From: Candidatus Latescibacterota bacterium
GTDB lineage: Bacteria > Latescibacterota > UBA2968 > GCA-2709665
Reading direction: 5' to 3'
DNA: 46,706 bases
Assembly: GCA_021295655.1 (NCBI GenBank)
Contig: JAGWBX010000014.1
Span: 16,766 to 63,471 of the forward strand
Part shown: positions 8,238 to 15,928 of the stretch, piece by piece
Layout of the letters: every line of letters starts with the position of its first letter
How positions within the stretch are numbered: the stretch's first letter is position 1
The notes under the pieces: model-generated
Databases searched by the model: none
Told to the model about the DNA's origin: nothing
What the model saw: the letters and a program-made list of their open reading frames with translations, nothing else
Made by a program: the position numbers and the translations under genes

Positions 8238-9386
8238 ATGTCAGAGAAAAAAGGGATGGCTTTCCAGTCAGAGTACATTCGATGGCTCTTCGTCATCCTG
8301 TGTATATACGTACTGCTGGTCGCCGTCGGCCTGATCGGCAAGGGCTTTCGTCTGGAATTCGGCGACAAGGAGGGCGTCGCTTCCCTGTTCGCGCTTGGGA
8401 CGAACCCGTTCGTGGGACTGGTGCTGGGTATCCTGGCAACGGCGTTGCTTCAGTCATCCAGCACCGTTACCTCCATCATCGTCGGTCTTGTCGCCGGAGG
8501 AATGCCCATTGCCGTGGCGATACCGATGGTCATGGGCGCAAACGTCGGGACAACGATCACCAATACCATCGTCAGTTTCGGGCACGTGGGACGGTCGGAC
8601 GAATTCCGGAAAGCATTTGCGGCCGCCACGGTACACGATTTCTTCAATGTTCTGAGCATCGTGATTTTCCTGCCGCTGGAGCTCGCATTCGGCTTTATCG
8701 ATAAACTGAGCGGCGAGTTGACCCATATCGTTGAGAACATCGGGACAGTCGACGCAGGCGGGAAGGGTATCTTCAAGGTCGTCATCGGTTTCGGTACCGG
8801 CCTATTCGAGTCGCTCATCTCATGGCTCCCGGACGTGTGGGCGGGACTGGTTCTGATTTTCCTGGGAATCGCGCTTATTCTCGTCTCGATCATGTATCTG
8901 GGGAAGGCGCTGAAGAGCGTGTTCGTGGGCAAGGCGCAGCGGTTCCTGCACGCGGCCGTCGGCAAAGGTCCGGTGACGGGTATATTCTCCGGTACGCTGG
9001 TTACCGTTCTTGTACAGTCGTCCTCGACCACCACAAGCCTCATCGTACCGCTGGCGGGTTCGGGCGTGATCCGGCTTCGTCAGGTCTATCCGTTCACGCT
9101 CGGTGCAAACATCGGGACCACCATCACCGCGCTACTCGCCGCAACCGCGATCACGGGCCCCACCCATGCCGTTGCGCACCAGATCGCGATCGCGCATTTT
9201 CTCTACAATCTTGTGGGAGTCATCGTCATCTACGGCATCCCCTGGCTGCGGGAGGTCCCGATCGTCGGCGCCGAGTGGCTTGCGCGCCTCGGAAGCGAAC
9301 GGAAATGGCTGGCCATCCTGTATATTATCTTTGCGTTCTTCGGTATTCCCGCGGCGCTCGTGTTTGCCAACGCGTGGTTGTTCTGA
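8238..9386 (+). CDS. Na+/phosphate cotransporter-family membrane protein (NptA/PhoU-less type)
   Basis: This 382-residue inner-membrane protein has the inverted-repeat design of Na/Pi cotransporters. Each half has a QSSS motif (LLQSSSTVTS near residues 71-80, LVQSSSTTTS near 259-268) and a GANVGTTIT/GANIGTTIT motif (100-108, 289-297). About eight to nine hydrophobic segments are visible. The PhoU-like cytoplasmic tail found in many relatives is absent. The likely substrate is phosphate or another anion moved with Na+. ATG 8238 is preferred because GGGAGGC lies eight bases upstream; the longer frame starts at TTG 8121 and has a hydrophilic, unconserved leader. It sits between two PhyH/Gfo-Idh pairs on the same strand as both PhyH genes. 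Confidence 0.88.
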   Translation: MSEKKGMAFQSEYIRWLFVILCIYVLLVAVGLIGKGFRLEFGDKEGVASLFALGTNPFVGLVLGILATALLQSSSTVTSIIVGLVAGGMPIAVAIPMVMGANVGTTITNTIVSFGHVGRSDEFRKAFAAATVHDFFNVLSIVIFLPLELAFGFIDKLSGELTHIVENIGTVDAGGKGIFKVVIGFGTGLFESLISWLPDVWAGLVLIFLGIALILVSIMYLGKALKSVFVGKAQRFLHAAVGKGPVTGIFSGTLVTVLVQSSSTTTSLIVPLAGSGVIRLRQVYPFTLGANIGTTITALLAATAITGPTHAVAHQIAIAHFLYNLVGVIVIYGIPWLREVPIVGAEWLARLGSERKWLAILYIIFAFFGIPAALVFANAWLF

Positions 9387-9558
9387 GCGGTGAAAGCCGT
9401 GGAGGGACCCATAAAGACAATGTAGACGGCGGGTGACGGACGCTTTCGACCGCATCGGGACCGGAGACCGCAGCGACGGCAGCGTTGTGAATCGAGACGT
9501 TGCGTGTATTGCCGCGAAGCAGCGTACCCTCACTGGCCGGAAAGAAGGAATGTGCCAT

Positions 9559-10599
9559 ATGGCCTTTGGCGTCGCAGTGCTGGGAACCGGCCGCATTGGC
9601 GGCAGGTACATCGATGTCGTGAAAAAAACCCCCGGCGCAGACATGAAGGTGGTTGCGGAGCCCACCGAAGATGCCGCCGCGCGCTGGCGGAGCCGGCATC
9701 CCGACGTCGATTTCGTTTCAGACTACCGGGAAGCCCTCGAACGCGGCGACGTGGACGTGGTCATCGGGACCCTGCCGCACTGGCTCCACTACCAGGCGGC
9801 CCTGGATGCCGCGGCTGCGGGGAAACACATCTACATGGAGAAACCGCTCGCGGCCTGGGCGTGGCAGGCCGAGGAGATGCTGGCCGCGGCGAGGGAGAGC
9901 GGCGTCAGGTTGATGACCGCGCACACCCAACGTTACTTCCCGGCGGTAGAGGCGATGAAGGGCGTTGTCGACCGCGGCGACCTGGGGCAGGCGATCATGG
10001 CCTGCGATATGTGGCACAAGTCTTATGTACCGTACAACCGTCCGGAGTGGATGCTGGACCGCGACCGGGGCGGCGGCATGGGCCAGATGGACGGCACCCA
10101 CCAGATCGACCGCCTGCTCTGGATCATCGGCAACGACGTGGCGACCGTTTCGGCGCAGCAGGGGCAGTTCACCTACCCGAAATCCGAACATCCGGCCATT
10201 GACTGCGATGATACCGGAATGTATTTCATCCGATGGAGGAGCGGAATCGTCGCCACGGTCAGCCGCATCGCGTGGGAACGCGGCGCTACCGAATACGGCG
10301 GTGACTGGTTCTTTACGCGCGGTATGGCGCGTTTCCGCCTGCCCTACGGTGGGGGTGACCCTCCGGCGTTGTTCATCGCCGACACGCCCGACGGGACTTG
10401 GCGGCGCGAGGACGTTCCGGTTCGCGACAGCCTGTTGGACGAATTCACCGATTTTATCGAATCGCTCGAACGAGGCGACGAGGATACGCCGATACCCCAG
10501 GTTCACGGCCTGAACGTGCTCAGGGTGCTGGAAGCGACTGAAGCATCCGCGCGTACCGGGCGCGAAGTGGTCCTGGACCTGGAGTCAGAAGGAGAGTGA
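9559..10599 (+). CDS. Gfo/Idh/MocA-family oxidoreductase, canonical EKP motif
   Basis: The 346-residue product has the Rossmann nucleotide loop VLGTGRIGGRY (8-18) and the intact EKP motif (Glu94-Lys95-Pro96, in IYMEKPLA). The GGGMGQMDGTHQIDRLLWI stretch carries the usual catalytic His/Asp. It therefore looks like an active NAD(P)-dependent dehydrogenase of a sugar, inositol or related polyol. ATG 9559 is chosen since GAAGGA (9544-9549) sits nine bases upstream; ATG 9550 would directly abut that site. The downstream PhyH gene begins three bases after the stop, and its ribosome site lies inside the end of this gene, so the two are translationally coupled. A two-step oxidation of one substrate is a reasonable inference. 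Confidence 0.88.
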   Translation: MAFGVAVLGTGRIGGRYIDVVKKTPGADMKVVAEPTEDAAARWRSRHPDVDFVSDYREALERGDVDVVIGTLPHWLHYQAALDAAAAGKHIYMEKPLAAWAWQAEEMLAAARESGVRLMTAHTQRYFPAVEAMKGVVDRGDLGQAIMACDMWHKSYVPYNRPEWMLDRDRGGGMGQMDGTHQIDRLLWIIGNDVATVSAQQGQFTYPKSEHPAIDCDDTGMYFIRWRSGIVATVSRIAWERGATEYGGDWFFTRGMARFRLPYGGGDPPALFIADTPDGTWRREDVPVRDSLLDEFTDFIESLERGDEDTPIPQVHGLNVLRVLEATEASARTGREVVLDLESEGE

Positions 10600-10602
10600 G
10601 AA

Positions 10603-11340
10603 ATGTGTGAGATGCGCGCGTTTTTCGAGGAAAACGGCTACTACCTGGCCAGGTCCGTCTATTCGCCCGTCGAAGTCGGCCGGCTGGAAGACGAATTCGA
10701 TCGAATTGTGCGTCAGATCAGCAAAGACAGAAAGAACGGTTCCGCAAACGGCAACGGTGTCATCGGCACACGTAACGTGCAGCAGTATTCCGGTCTGTGG
10801 ATGGCGGCCTTGCTTCACGAAAAGTTCCTCGACATTGTCGAACGGCTCATCGGTCCGGACATCGTCCTCAATCATTCCACGCTCTTCGAGAAGCGGATGA
10901 CAACCGCAAAGACACCCTTCCACATGCACCAGGACTGGAGCTATCTGCCAACCCGGATGAACACCATGATCGCCGGTATGATCCATGTCAGCGAGGCCAC
11001 AGAGGCAATGGGCTGCCTCAGAGTCTATCCCGGGTCCCACAGACACGGCCGGGTGGAAGGGTCTACTGCGACGAATGCGGCGTTCCACGAGCAGTTCCCG
11101 TTTGAAGGGGCCACGGCAATTGAAGCGCGGCCGGGTGACGTCACGTTTTTCGACTACTTCATTGTTCACGGGTCGCCGTCGAACCGCTCCGAAACGCCGA
11201 GGAAGGTGGTGATTGCACGGATGTTCTCCGGCAAGGACCGCAAGGAGGACGTTCACCAGTTCAGCGAAAACCTGGTACTGCGCGGTTGGAACTACCATAC
11301 GACGGCCGAAACGGCCAGAAAAACCGTCGTCAAAGCCTGA
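10603..11340 (+). CDS. Phytanoyl-CoA dioxygenase (PhyH)-family Fe/2OG oxygenase
   Basis: This 245-residue protein has the complete iron triad of the family: His109-Gln-Asp111 in MHQDWSY and His189 in FIVHGSPSNRS, with Arg200 as likely 2-oxoglutarate anchor. VYPGSHRHG (141-149) is the usual PhyH loop. It should hydroxylate or oxidatively cleave a small substrate using O2 and 2-oxoglutarate in the cytoplasm. GGAG overlapping the stop of the preceding gene serves as ribosome site, giving a tight two-gene unit with the Gfo/Idh dehydrogenase. Unlike the relative at 7233-8051 its HxD motif is intact. The substrate is unknown. Confidence 0.88.
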   Translation: MCEMRAFFEENGYYLARSVYSPVEVGRLEDEFDRIVRQISKDRKNGSANGNGVIGTRNVQQYSGLWMAALLHEKFLDIVERLIGPDIVLNHSTLFEKRMTTAKTPFHMHQDWSYLPTRMNTMIAGMIHVSEATEAMGCLRVYPGSHRHGRVEGSTATNAAFHEQFPFEGATAIEARPGDVTFFDYFIVHGSPSNRSETPRKVVIARMFSGKDRKEDVHQFSENLVLRGWNYHTTAETARKTVVKA

Positions 11341-11501
11341 AAGGCAAACACCTGCCCTGCTTACCGCCTCCAGGCGCACGGCTGAACGCGTCCCTTTCAC
11401 TTCAGCGTTAACTGAGAGCCGCTTACCGATCCTCAGCCGGTTCACAGACCCGCTTGCATCACACCCTTCTGTTACTGCCGGATGAAATATTAATTTTTTA
11501 A

Positions 11502-11530
11502 TTGACTTGACGACCATGATTCCATATATT
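11502..11530 (+). promoter_or_regulatory. Sigma70-type promoter, TTGACT-N17-TATATT, no obvious gene downstream
   Basis: The -35 TTGACT (11502-11507) and -10 TATATT (11525-11530) are exactly 17 bases apart. An AT-rich TAATTTTTTAATT stretch upstream resembles an UP element. This is one of the best promoters in the window, yet the next clear gene starts about 700 bases downstream. It may drive an unrecognised RNA or be the remains of a lost gene. Confidence 0.6.
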
Positions 11531-11603
11531 AAATTATTAATAGATGGACATGGGGAGCCAAGGATCGGTGAAGGGATCTCGCGGGCATGTTTATCGGTCG
11601 ACC

Positions 11604-11617
11604 CGTCATTCTGAGCG
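11604..11617. repeat. Direct repeat CGTCATTCTGAGCG, copy 1
   Basis: CGTCATTCTGAGCG is followed by AAG. The same 14 bases recur at 11926-11939. The wording is that of a widespread dispersed intergenic element in bacteria (CATTCTGAGCG...GAAGAATCT). Confidence 0.6.
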
Positions 11618-11654
11618 AAGTTAAAAAGGCCCCTATCGAAACGTGGTCATTGCT

Positions 11655-11692
11655 AGCGTTGAGCCTGTCGAAACGGCTTGTCGAAATGCCCG
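11655..11692. repeat. CTGTCGAAACGG-type intergenic repeat
   Basis: TTGAGCCTGTCGAAACGG is followed by CTTGTCGAAATGCCCG, a tandem of two half-similar units. It belongs with the elements at 4685 and 20897. Confidence 0.5.
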
Positions 11693-11925
11693 TATATCGG
11701 GATCCAGTCGACATTCGCGCCACCTCGGCGTGGCCGTGAGGGCGCAAACGTGCCGTCTATAAGGCTCGGGACACGTACAAATATGCACGCGTGAATCGTT
11801 GCCGCAGGAGATCCTTCGTCGGCCTGACGCCTTCCCGGACCGGGCTCGGCAGACAGGGCCTCCTCAGGATGACATTCCTGGCAAACGTGTGGACGAAACA
11901 TCTTGCAGATGCCCAGTGCAAAGCA

Positions 11926-11939
11926 CGTCATTCTGAGCG
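11926..11939. repeat. Direct repeat CGTCATTCTGAGCG, copy 2
   Basis: This is an exact copy of 11604-11617, here continuing as GAGCGAAGAATCTCC, the fuller form of the element. Confidence 0.6.
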
Positions 11940-12107
11940 GAGCGAAGAATCTCCCGTCTTCTCGATTGGACCTGGACCACATGCCCTTCGGGGACGAACT
12001 TGTGCGCGGACACATCGTCGGCCTGGCGGCTAACGCGTAATGATAGTCTGGAGGCACATATTAAACGTGCCCACTGTTCCAACTTTCACCATTCCGACAG
12101 GAGAACC

Positions 12108-12158
12108 ATGACGTGGGCAGACAGGAATGTCCGCCCCACCCTCACGTCCGCTTCTTGA
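12108..12158 (+). other. Possible 16-residue leader peptide or gene-start remnant over a hairpin
   Basis: ATG 12108 is preceded by CAGGAGAACC, a good ribosome site, and reads MTWADRNVRPTLTSAS before TGA. The frame overlaps the hairpin GGGCAGACA-GGAA-TGTCCGCCC (12115-12136), whose flanks extend the pairing. It lies 83 bases before the TPR-thioredoxin gene. It could be a leader ORF, a decayed gene start, or chance over a dispersed hairpin repeat. Evidence is only positional. Confidence 0.25.
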
Positions 12159-12241
12159 GCACGATAGTTTGTGCTGACACATGACTTACGCATTTGGCGG
12201 ATGCCGGACGGCCGCCCTGTCATTACCCACGGAGGTCAAGG

Positions 12242-13792
12242 ATGAATACGATTAGCCTCTTACTCTTCGCATTGCTTCTGCCCGGCACACTTTCGGCGAA
12301 GGCGACGCTGACGATAGACGGCGCATCTTCCGACAGTACGATTACCATCAAATATGATGTCCCGGAAAGTTCACACGTCCAGGTAAGGATCGTATCGACC
12401 GGTGGCATACTCGCAGCACCGCAATACGGATTCCAGGCGTCCGGGAACTATTCGATCGTACAGGATAAGTCCGGATTTCCCCGGGGTGAATACCTTGTAC
12501 AGCTCATATTGGATCGTGATCGGAACAAGGTCACCCGGCGGAGTTTCCTTCACCCACCTTCGGGACGGCCGGCTACACGGTCAAGTGAAGAACGTAAACT
12601 CTACAATCGATCTTTTATCAGCACCATGTTCGACCCGAAACAGGCTGTTGAATTGTGGAATGACCTCCTCACAAGGTATCCCGACTACGCAGACCGGGGT
12701 ACGGCGTATCTGTATTCGATCCCGGCCAGAATGTCCGCGTCAGACAGCATCGACGTCCATGCGGCAGCAGATAGCGCCGCAGCGTTGTTCGCCTATCCCG
12801 GCACCTATCTGACCATCGGTCGTTTCCTGAGCGGATTGGAGGTACCGGCCAGTGTTAAGACGCGGTACCCGGAAACTGCGATTATATTCGCGGAAAGGGC
12901 CATAAAGCACATCGGCGATGTACCAGAACCCTACCGAGACGAGGCGCTCTATCGCTGCCTGCACCTCAGGGGCTACTGCCTGCAACTCCTGGACAGATTC
13001 GAAAAGGCCGAAAAGGCTTACAACGAGGCCATCGAGACGCTCACTTCGGTAGAGGGTGCGGGTTCATACTCGGAGTTTCTGCAGGGCGGCTGGGCATATC
13101 AGGGTCTCGCCTCGCTTCATGAACATCAAGGCAGGTACCGGGACGCGATCGAACTCTACGAGAAGGCTGTCAGGGCCAAACCAAGGGACCCCGAACTCTG
13201 GATGGCCTTGCAACGTAATTTCAACCTCGCTCATGGGTCCGACGCAGGTTATCAGGCATACAGCCGGAAACTGGAGGCAGAGACACGGGGTGACGCGCCG
13301 GAGAAACAGGACGACCTTGTCGGGAAGCCGCTTCCTGAATTTGCGCTGGCTCGATTGGGAGGGGACACGTTGACCCTGGAGCAAGTCAAGGGAAACGTGA
13401 GCGTCCTGAACTTCTGGGCGTTCTGGTGCGGCCCCTGTATGGCGGAGTTGCCCGTAATTGCCCGACTTGCGAGAGAAACTTCCGGAAGCGGAGTGAAGGT
13501 GATCGCCGTTCACACCCCTCTTGAATCCGTTCCAGGCATCTCGAAAGAACAGGTCCCGATGCTTGTTCGAAATACCGCGGGCAAGTACGAGGGCGCGTTC
13601 GATACCGTGTGGGACAGTAAGGAACAGAGTCTCTATGTGCGAACCGGGATCAAATCCCTGCCGGTAACGCTGGTTGCGGACAAAGAGGGAATTGTTCAAT
13701 ACCGGATGGTTGGCTTCGACCCTGAAAACGCTTACCGGAAACTCAAAGCGGTCGTGGACAGCCTGAGCATCTCTTCGGCGATACCCCGATAG
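12242..13792 (+). CDS. Exported TPR protein with C-terminal thioredoxin (TlpA/ResA-like) domain
   Basis: The 516-residue product begins with a signal peptide (NTISLLLFALLLPGTLSA). A beta-rich N-terminal part (about 20-105) follows, then helical TPR-like repeats (about 210-345), with one clear unit QGRYRDAIELYEKAVRAKPR (297-316). Residues 359-516 form a thioredoxin-fold domain starting KPLPEFALARLGGDTLTL, with the redox pair Cys396-Gly-Pro-Cys399 in WAFWCGPCM. Such proteins act as periplasmic thiol-disulfide reductases, often with a partner bound through the TPRs. GGAGGT five bases before ATG 12242 fixes the start; an upstream in-frame ATG (12194) would remove the signal peptide from the N-terminus. 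The exported TldD-like pair lies downstream on the same strand after a 391-base gap. Confidence 0.85.
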   Translation: MNTISLLLFALLLPGTLSAKATLTIDGASSDSTITIKYDVPESSHVQVRIVSTGGILAAPQYGFQASGNYSIVQDKSGFPRGEYLVQLILDRDRNKVTRRSFLHPPSGRPATRSSEERKLYNRSFISTMFDPKQAVELWNDLLTRYPDYADRGTAYLYSIPARMSASDSIDVHAAADSAAALFAYPGTYLTIGRFLSGLEVPASVKTRYPETAIIFAERAIKHIGDVPEPYRDEALYRCLHLRGYCLQLLDRFEKAEKAYNEAIETLTSVEGAGSYSEFLQGGWAYQGLASLHEHQGRYRDAIELYEKAVRAKPRDPELWMALQRNFNLAHGSDAGYQAYSRKLEAETRGDAPEKQDDLVGKPLPEFALARLGGDTLTLEQVKGNVSVLNFWAFWCGPCMAELPVIARLARETSGSGVKVIAVHTPLESVPGISKEQVPMLVRNTAGKYEGAFDTVWDSKEQSLYVRTGIKSLPVTLVADKEGIVQYRMVGFDPENAYRKLKAVVDSLSISSAIPR

Positions 13793-13796
13793 GCCA

Positions 13797-13816
13797 GGGC
13801 GACCGGCCGGTCGCCC
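13797..13816. repeat. Perfect palindrome GGGCGACCGGCCGGTCGCCC
   Basis: All 20 bases are self-complementary, four bases after the stop codon of the TPR-thioredoxin gene. There is no T-run, so it is not a standard intrinsic terminator. It looks like a REP-type intergenic element, though it may still affect the 3' end of the mRNA. Confidence 0.7.
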
Positions 13817-13921
13817 CTACACGCGGGTGCGTATTGCGGTCGTTGTGGGTTCTGCACGATGTTGCGGACGGCTGGCAACAGGCAGATATTCCTGTCGCAC
13901 GGTGTCCGCGGAAGTGGGCGC

Positions 13922-13949
13922 GCAGGGGCAGGTTTCCAACCTGTCCCTG
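13922..13949. repeat. Palindromic repeat GCAGGGGCAGGTTT, copy 1
   Basis: GCAGGGGCAGGTTT-CC-AACCTGTCCCTG forms a near-perfect hairpin. The left arm is identical to that at 26980-26993. Confidence 0.65.
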
Positions 13950-14183
13950 ATGTTTGGATATCGAGCCTGTTGGACCTAACGCCTTGGAGGGGAACCGATT
14001 TTCCCTGGGGGCGTTTAATTATTTGTGGATTGATCTGTAGACCGGCCAGTCGCCAACCGGCCGATACGCCCGCCACCCGTTCGAAGGGGCTCAATAACAG
14101 GGCGCATTATAGTAGTGCGGTTTAACTGTTGCATTATGCGACACTCGGCGGGTTTCCGAGGACCATCACAAAAAGGCGCGCCA

Positions 14184-15899
14184 ATGAGAACAATTCCCAG
14201 GATTATCTGCCTATGGCTATTCTGCACCGCATTTACAGCGGTCGGAATCGGGGCGGAGACCGCCTCCCCGCTGCTGCAGGCCATGCGAGAGGAATTGAAC
14301 CGCTCCATTGACCTGCTCAAACGGCAGCCGGTCCCGCCCTATTATCTCAGTTATGAAATCACGGAAACCCACCTGATCCGTATCGGGGCTTCATTTGGCG
14401 CGCTGTCCTACAACAACGAGAGGCGCAGCCGCATGCTCGACGTCGATCTTCGGGTGGGGGACTACGCGCTGGACAATACGCACCCGGTTCGCGGCAGCAT
14501 TTCAAACTGGTCCGATCGCTATTCGAGGATCGGTATCCCGATTGAGGACGATATTGACGCTGTACGTGCGGTACTCTGGTACCACACCGACAAGAAATAC
14601 AAGCGGGCCCTCGAACAACTCACCACGGTGAAAACCAACGTCCAGGTCAAGGTGGAAGAGGAAGACCAGTCTGACGATTTCTCAAGAGAGCCGGTCGAGC
14701 GTTATGTGGTCGAACCCGCCTCACTCAACGTCCCTCGCGACGAATGGGTAGACAGGGTGAAGAGGTACACCGCCCCGTTCGCGAAAGACGGAAACATATA
14801 CGATGCCAGCGCAAGTCTGCTTGCAACCGTTTCCACGCGCCAATACGTCAACAGCGAGGGGAGTGAGATCCAGACTTCTCAAGTGCGCTACCGGTTGTTC
14901 ATCTACGCGTTTACGAAGGCAGACGACGGTATGGAACTGCCGAGATACGAGTCTTTCTCGGCATTCACACTGGAGGAATTGCCGGGCGACGACGAAGTCC
15001 TCGCCCTCGTGGACAAAATGATCGCCGACCTCCAGGCTCTGCGCGATGCCCCCGTTGTGGCGCCGTACGCAGGACCCGCGATTCTGTCGGGCCGTGCCAG
15101 CGGCGTCCTGTTTCACGAAATCTTCGGTCACCGTATCGAGGGCCACCGCCAGAAGCGCGAGGAAGAGGGGCAGACCTTTAAAAGGAAAATCGGTGAGAGG
15201 GTCCTGCCGGAGACGTTTTCAGTGGTCTTCGACCCTACCACAAAGCGCATCGCCGGTAAGGACCTGGTGGGTGCTTACGCATATGACAATCAGGGCGTCA
15301 GGGCGCGGCGTGTGGCCGTTGTGGAAAACGGAATCTTCCGCCGCTTCCTGATGTCGCGTTCACCCATCGAAAACTTCCCGAACTCCAACGGTCACGGTCG
15401 CAAGGCGCCGGGCTACGCCCCGGTCGCGCGGCAGTCCAACCTCATCGTGGAAACTTCGGAGCCGCAAAGCCGCGACCGGCTCAAGGAGATGCTCATCGAG
15501 CAGTGCCGGAAGGAAGGGAAGGAGTTCGGCCTTTACTTCGAGGATATTCAAGGGGGATTCACCATCACCGGACGCTTTATCCCCAACGCGTTTAACGTGC
15601 TGCCAATTATGGTCTACCGAATCTACACCGACGGACGTGAAGAGTTGGTACGTGGCGTCGATCTGATCGGCACGCCGCTTACCGCCTTCAGCCGGATCGC
15701 CGCCGCAGACGATCGTATTGGCGTATTCAACGGCATGTGCGGCGCCGAGTCCGGGGGCGTGCCGGTGTCCGCGGTTTCTCCCGGCATTTTCATCTCCCAG
15801 ATCGAGGTCCAGAAGAAACCCAAGTCCCAGGAACGGCGCCCCATCCTCGACGCGCCGCCCTCGGAAGCGCCTGAAGAAGAAACCGGTGGCCTCCTCTAA
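14184..15899 (+). CDS. Exported TldD/PmbA-family metalloprotease with intact HExxxH
   Basis: The 571-residue protein belongs to the TldD/PmbA (TldE) family, whose cytoplasmic members form a heterodimeric Zn protease that trims peptides such as microcin B17 and CcdA. The metal site is present: His311-Glu312-xxx-His316 in LFHEIFGHRIEGH, and Cys519 in NGMCGAESGGVPVS as likely third ligand. Unlike the classic proteins it has a signal-peptide-like N-terminus (MRTIPRIICLWLFCTAFTAVGIGAE), so it should act outside the cytoplasm. At 571 residues it is about 100 longer than E. coli TldD, mainly at the N-terminal side. ATG 14184 puts the signal sequence at the very start; upstream in-frame ATGs at 14115 and 14136 would bury it. 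The paralog at 15929 follows after 29 bases. Confidence 0.88.
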   Translation: MRTIPRIICLWLFCTAFTAVGIGAETASPLLQAMREELNRSIDLLKRQPVPPYYLSYEITETHLIRIGASFGALSYNNERRSRMLDVDLRVGDYALDNTHPVRGSISNWSDRYSRIGIPIEDDIDAVRAVLWYHTDKKYKRALEQLTTVKTNVQVKVEEEDQSDDFSREPVERYVVEPASLNVPRDEWVDRVKRYTAPFAKDGNIYDASASLLATVSTRQYVNSEGSEIQTSQVRYRLFIYAFTKADDGMELPRYESFSAFTLEELPGDDEVLALVDKMIADLQALRDAPVVAPYAGPAILSGRASGVLFHEIFGHRIEGHRQKREEEGQTFKRKIGERVLPETFSVVFDPTTKRIAGKDLVGAYAYDNQGVRARRVAVVENGIFRRFLMSRSPIENFPNSNGHGRKAPGYAPVARQSNLIVETSEPQSRDRLKEMLIEQCRKEGKEFGLYFEDIQGGFTITGRFIPNAFNVLPIMVYRIYTDGREELVRGVDLIGTPLTAFSRIAAADDRIGVFNGMCGAESGGVPVSAVSPGIFISQIEVQKKPKSQERRPILDAPPSEAPEEETGGLL

Positions 15900-15928
15900 T
15901 AGACATTCCATTCTGCAGGAGCAATCTA

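Larger units (their letters stand above)
11341..12241. other. Gene-poor 900-base region with repeats, orphan promoter and a hairpin
   Basis: No convincing protein gene is present. It holds an AT-rich island (11485-11545) with a near-consensus promoter, two direct copies of CGTCATTCTGAGCG (11604-11617, 11926-11939), a CTGTCGAAACGG-type repeat (11655-11692), a reverse-oriented relative (CCTCCTCAGGATGAC, 11859-11873), a mini-ORF with a good ribosome site (12108-12158) and a hairpin (12113-12140). Translations of the repeat zone give junk such as RFFAPLRMT and HPEEALSAEPG, seen across many genomes carrying such elements. Confidence 0.7.
13793..14183. other. Intergenic region with two palindromic repeats
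   Basis: This 391-base gap has no credible gene. A perfect 20-base palindrome follows the preceding stop by four bases (13797-13816), and a GCAGGGGCAGGTTT palindrome lies at 13922-13949. A related CCGGCCAGTCGCC sequence sits near 14042-14054. The short frame at 13859-14125 is a translation of these repeats. No clear promoter for the next gene was found; TATAGT at 14108-14113 lacks a good -35. Confidence 0.6.

Noticed and set aside
11600..11940. Possible CRISPR-like array
   Set aside because: There are only two copies of a 14-base repeat, about 320 bases apart, with no regular spacing and no cas genes.
11653..12057. 134-codon minus frame in the repeat zone
   Set aside because: Its product (RFFAPLRMT, HPEEALSAEPG) is the typical translation of dispersed intergenic repeats.
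13859..14125. 88-codon frame with GAGFQPVP
   Set aside because: It is a translation of the GCAGGGGCAGGTTT palindromic repeat, without a ribosome site.
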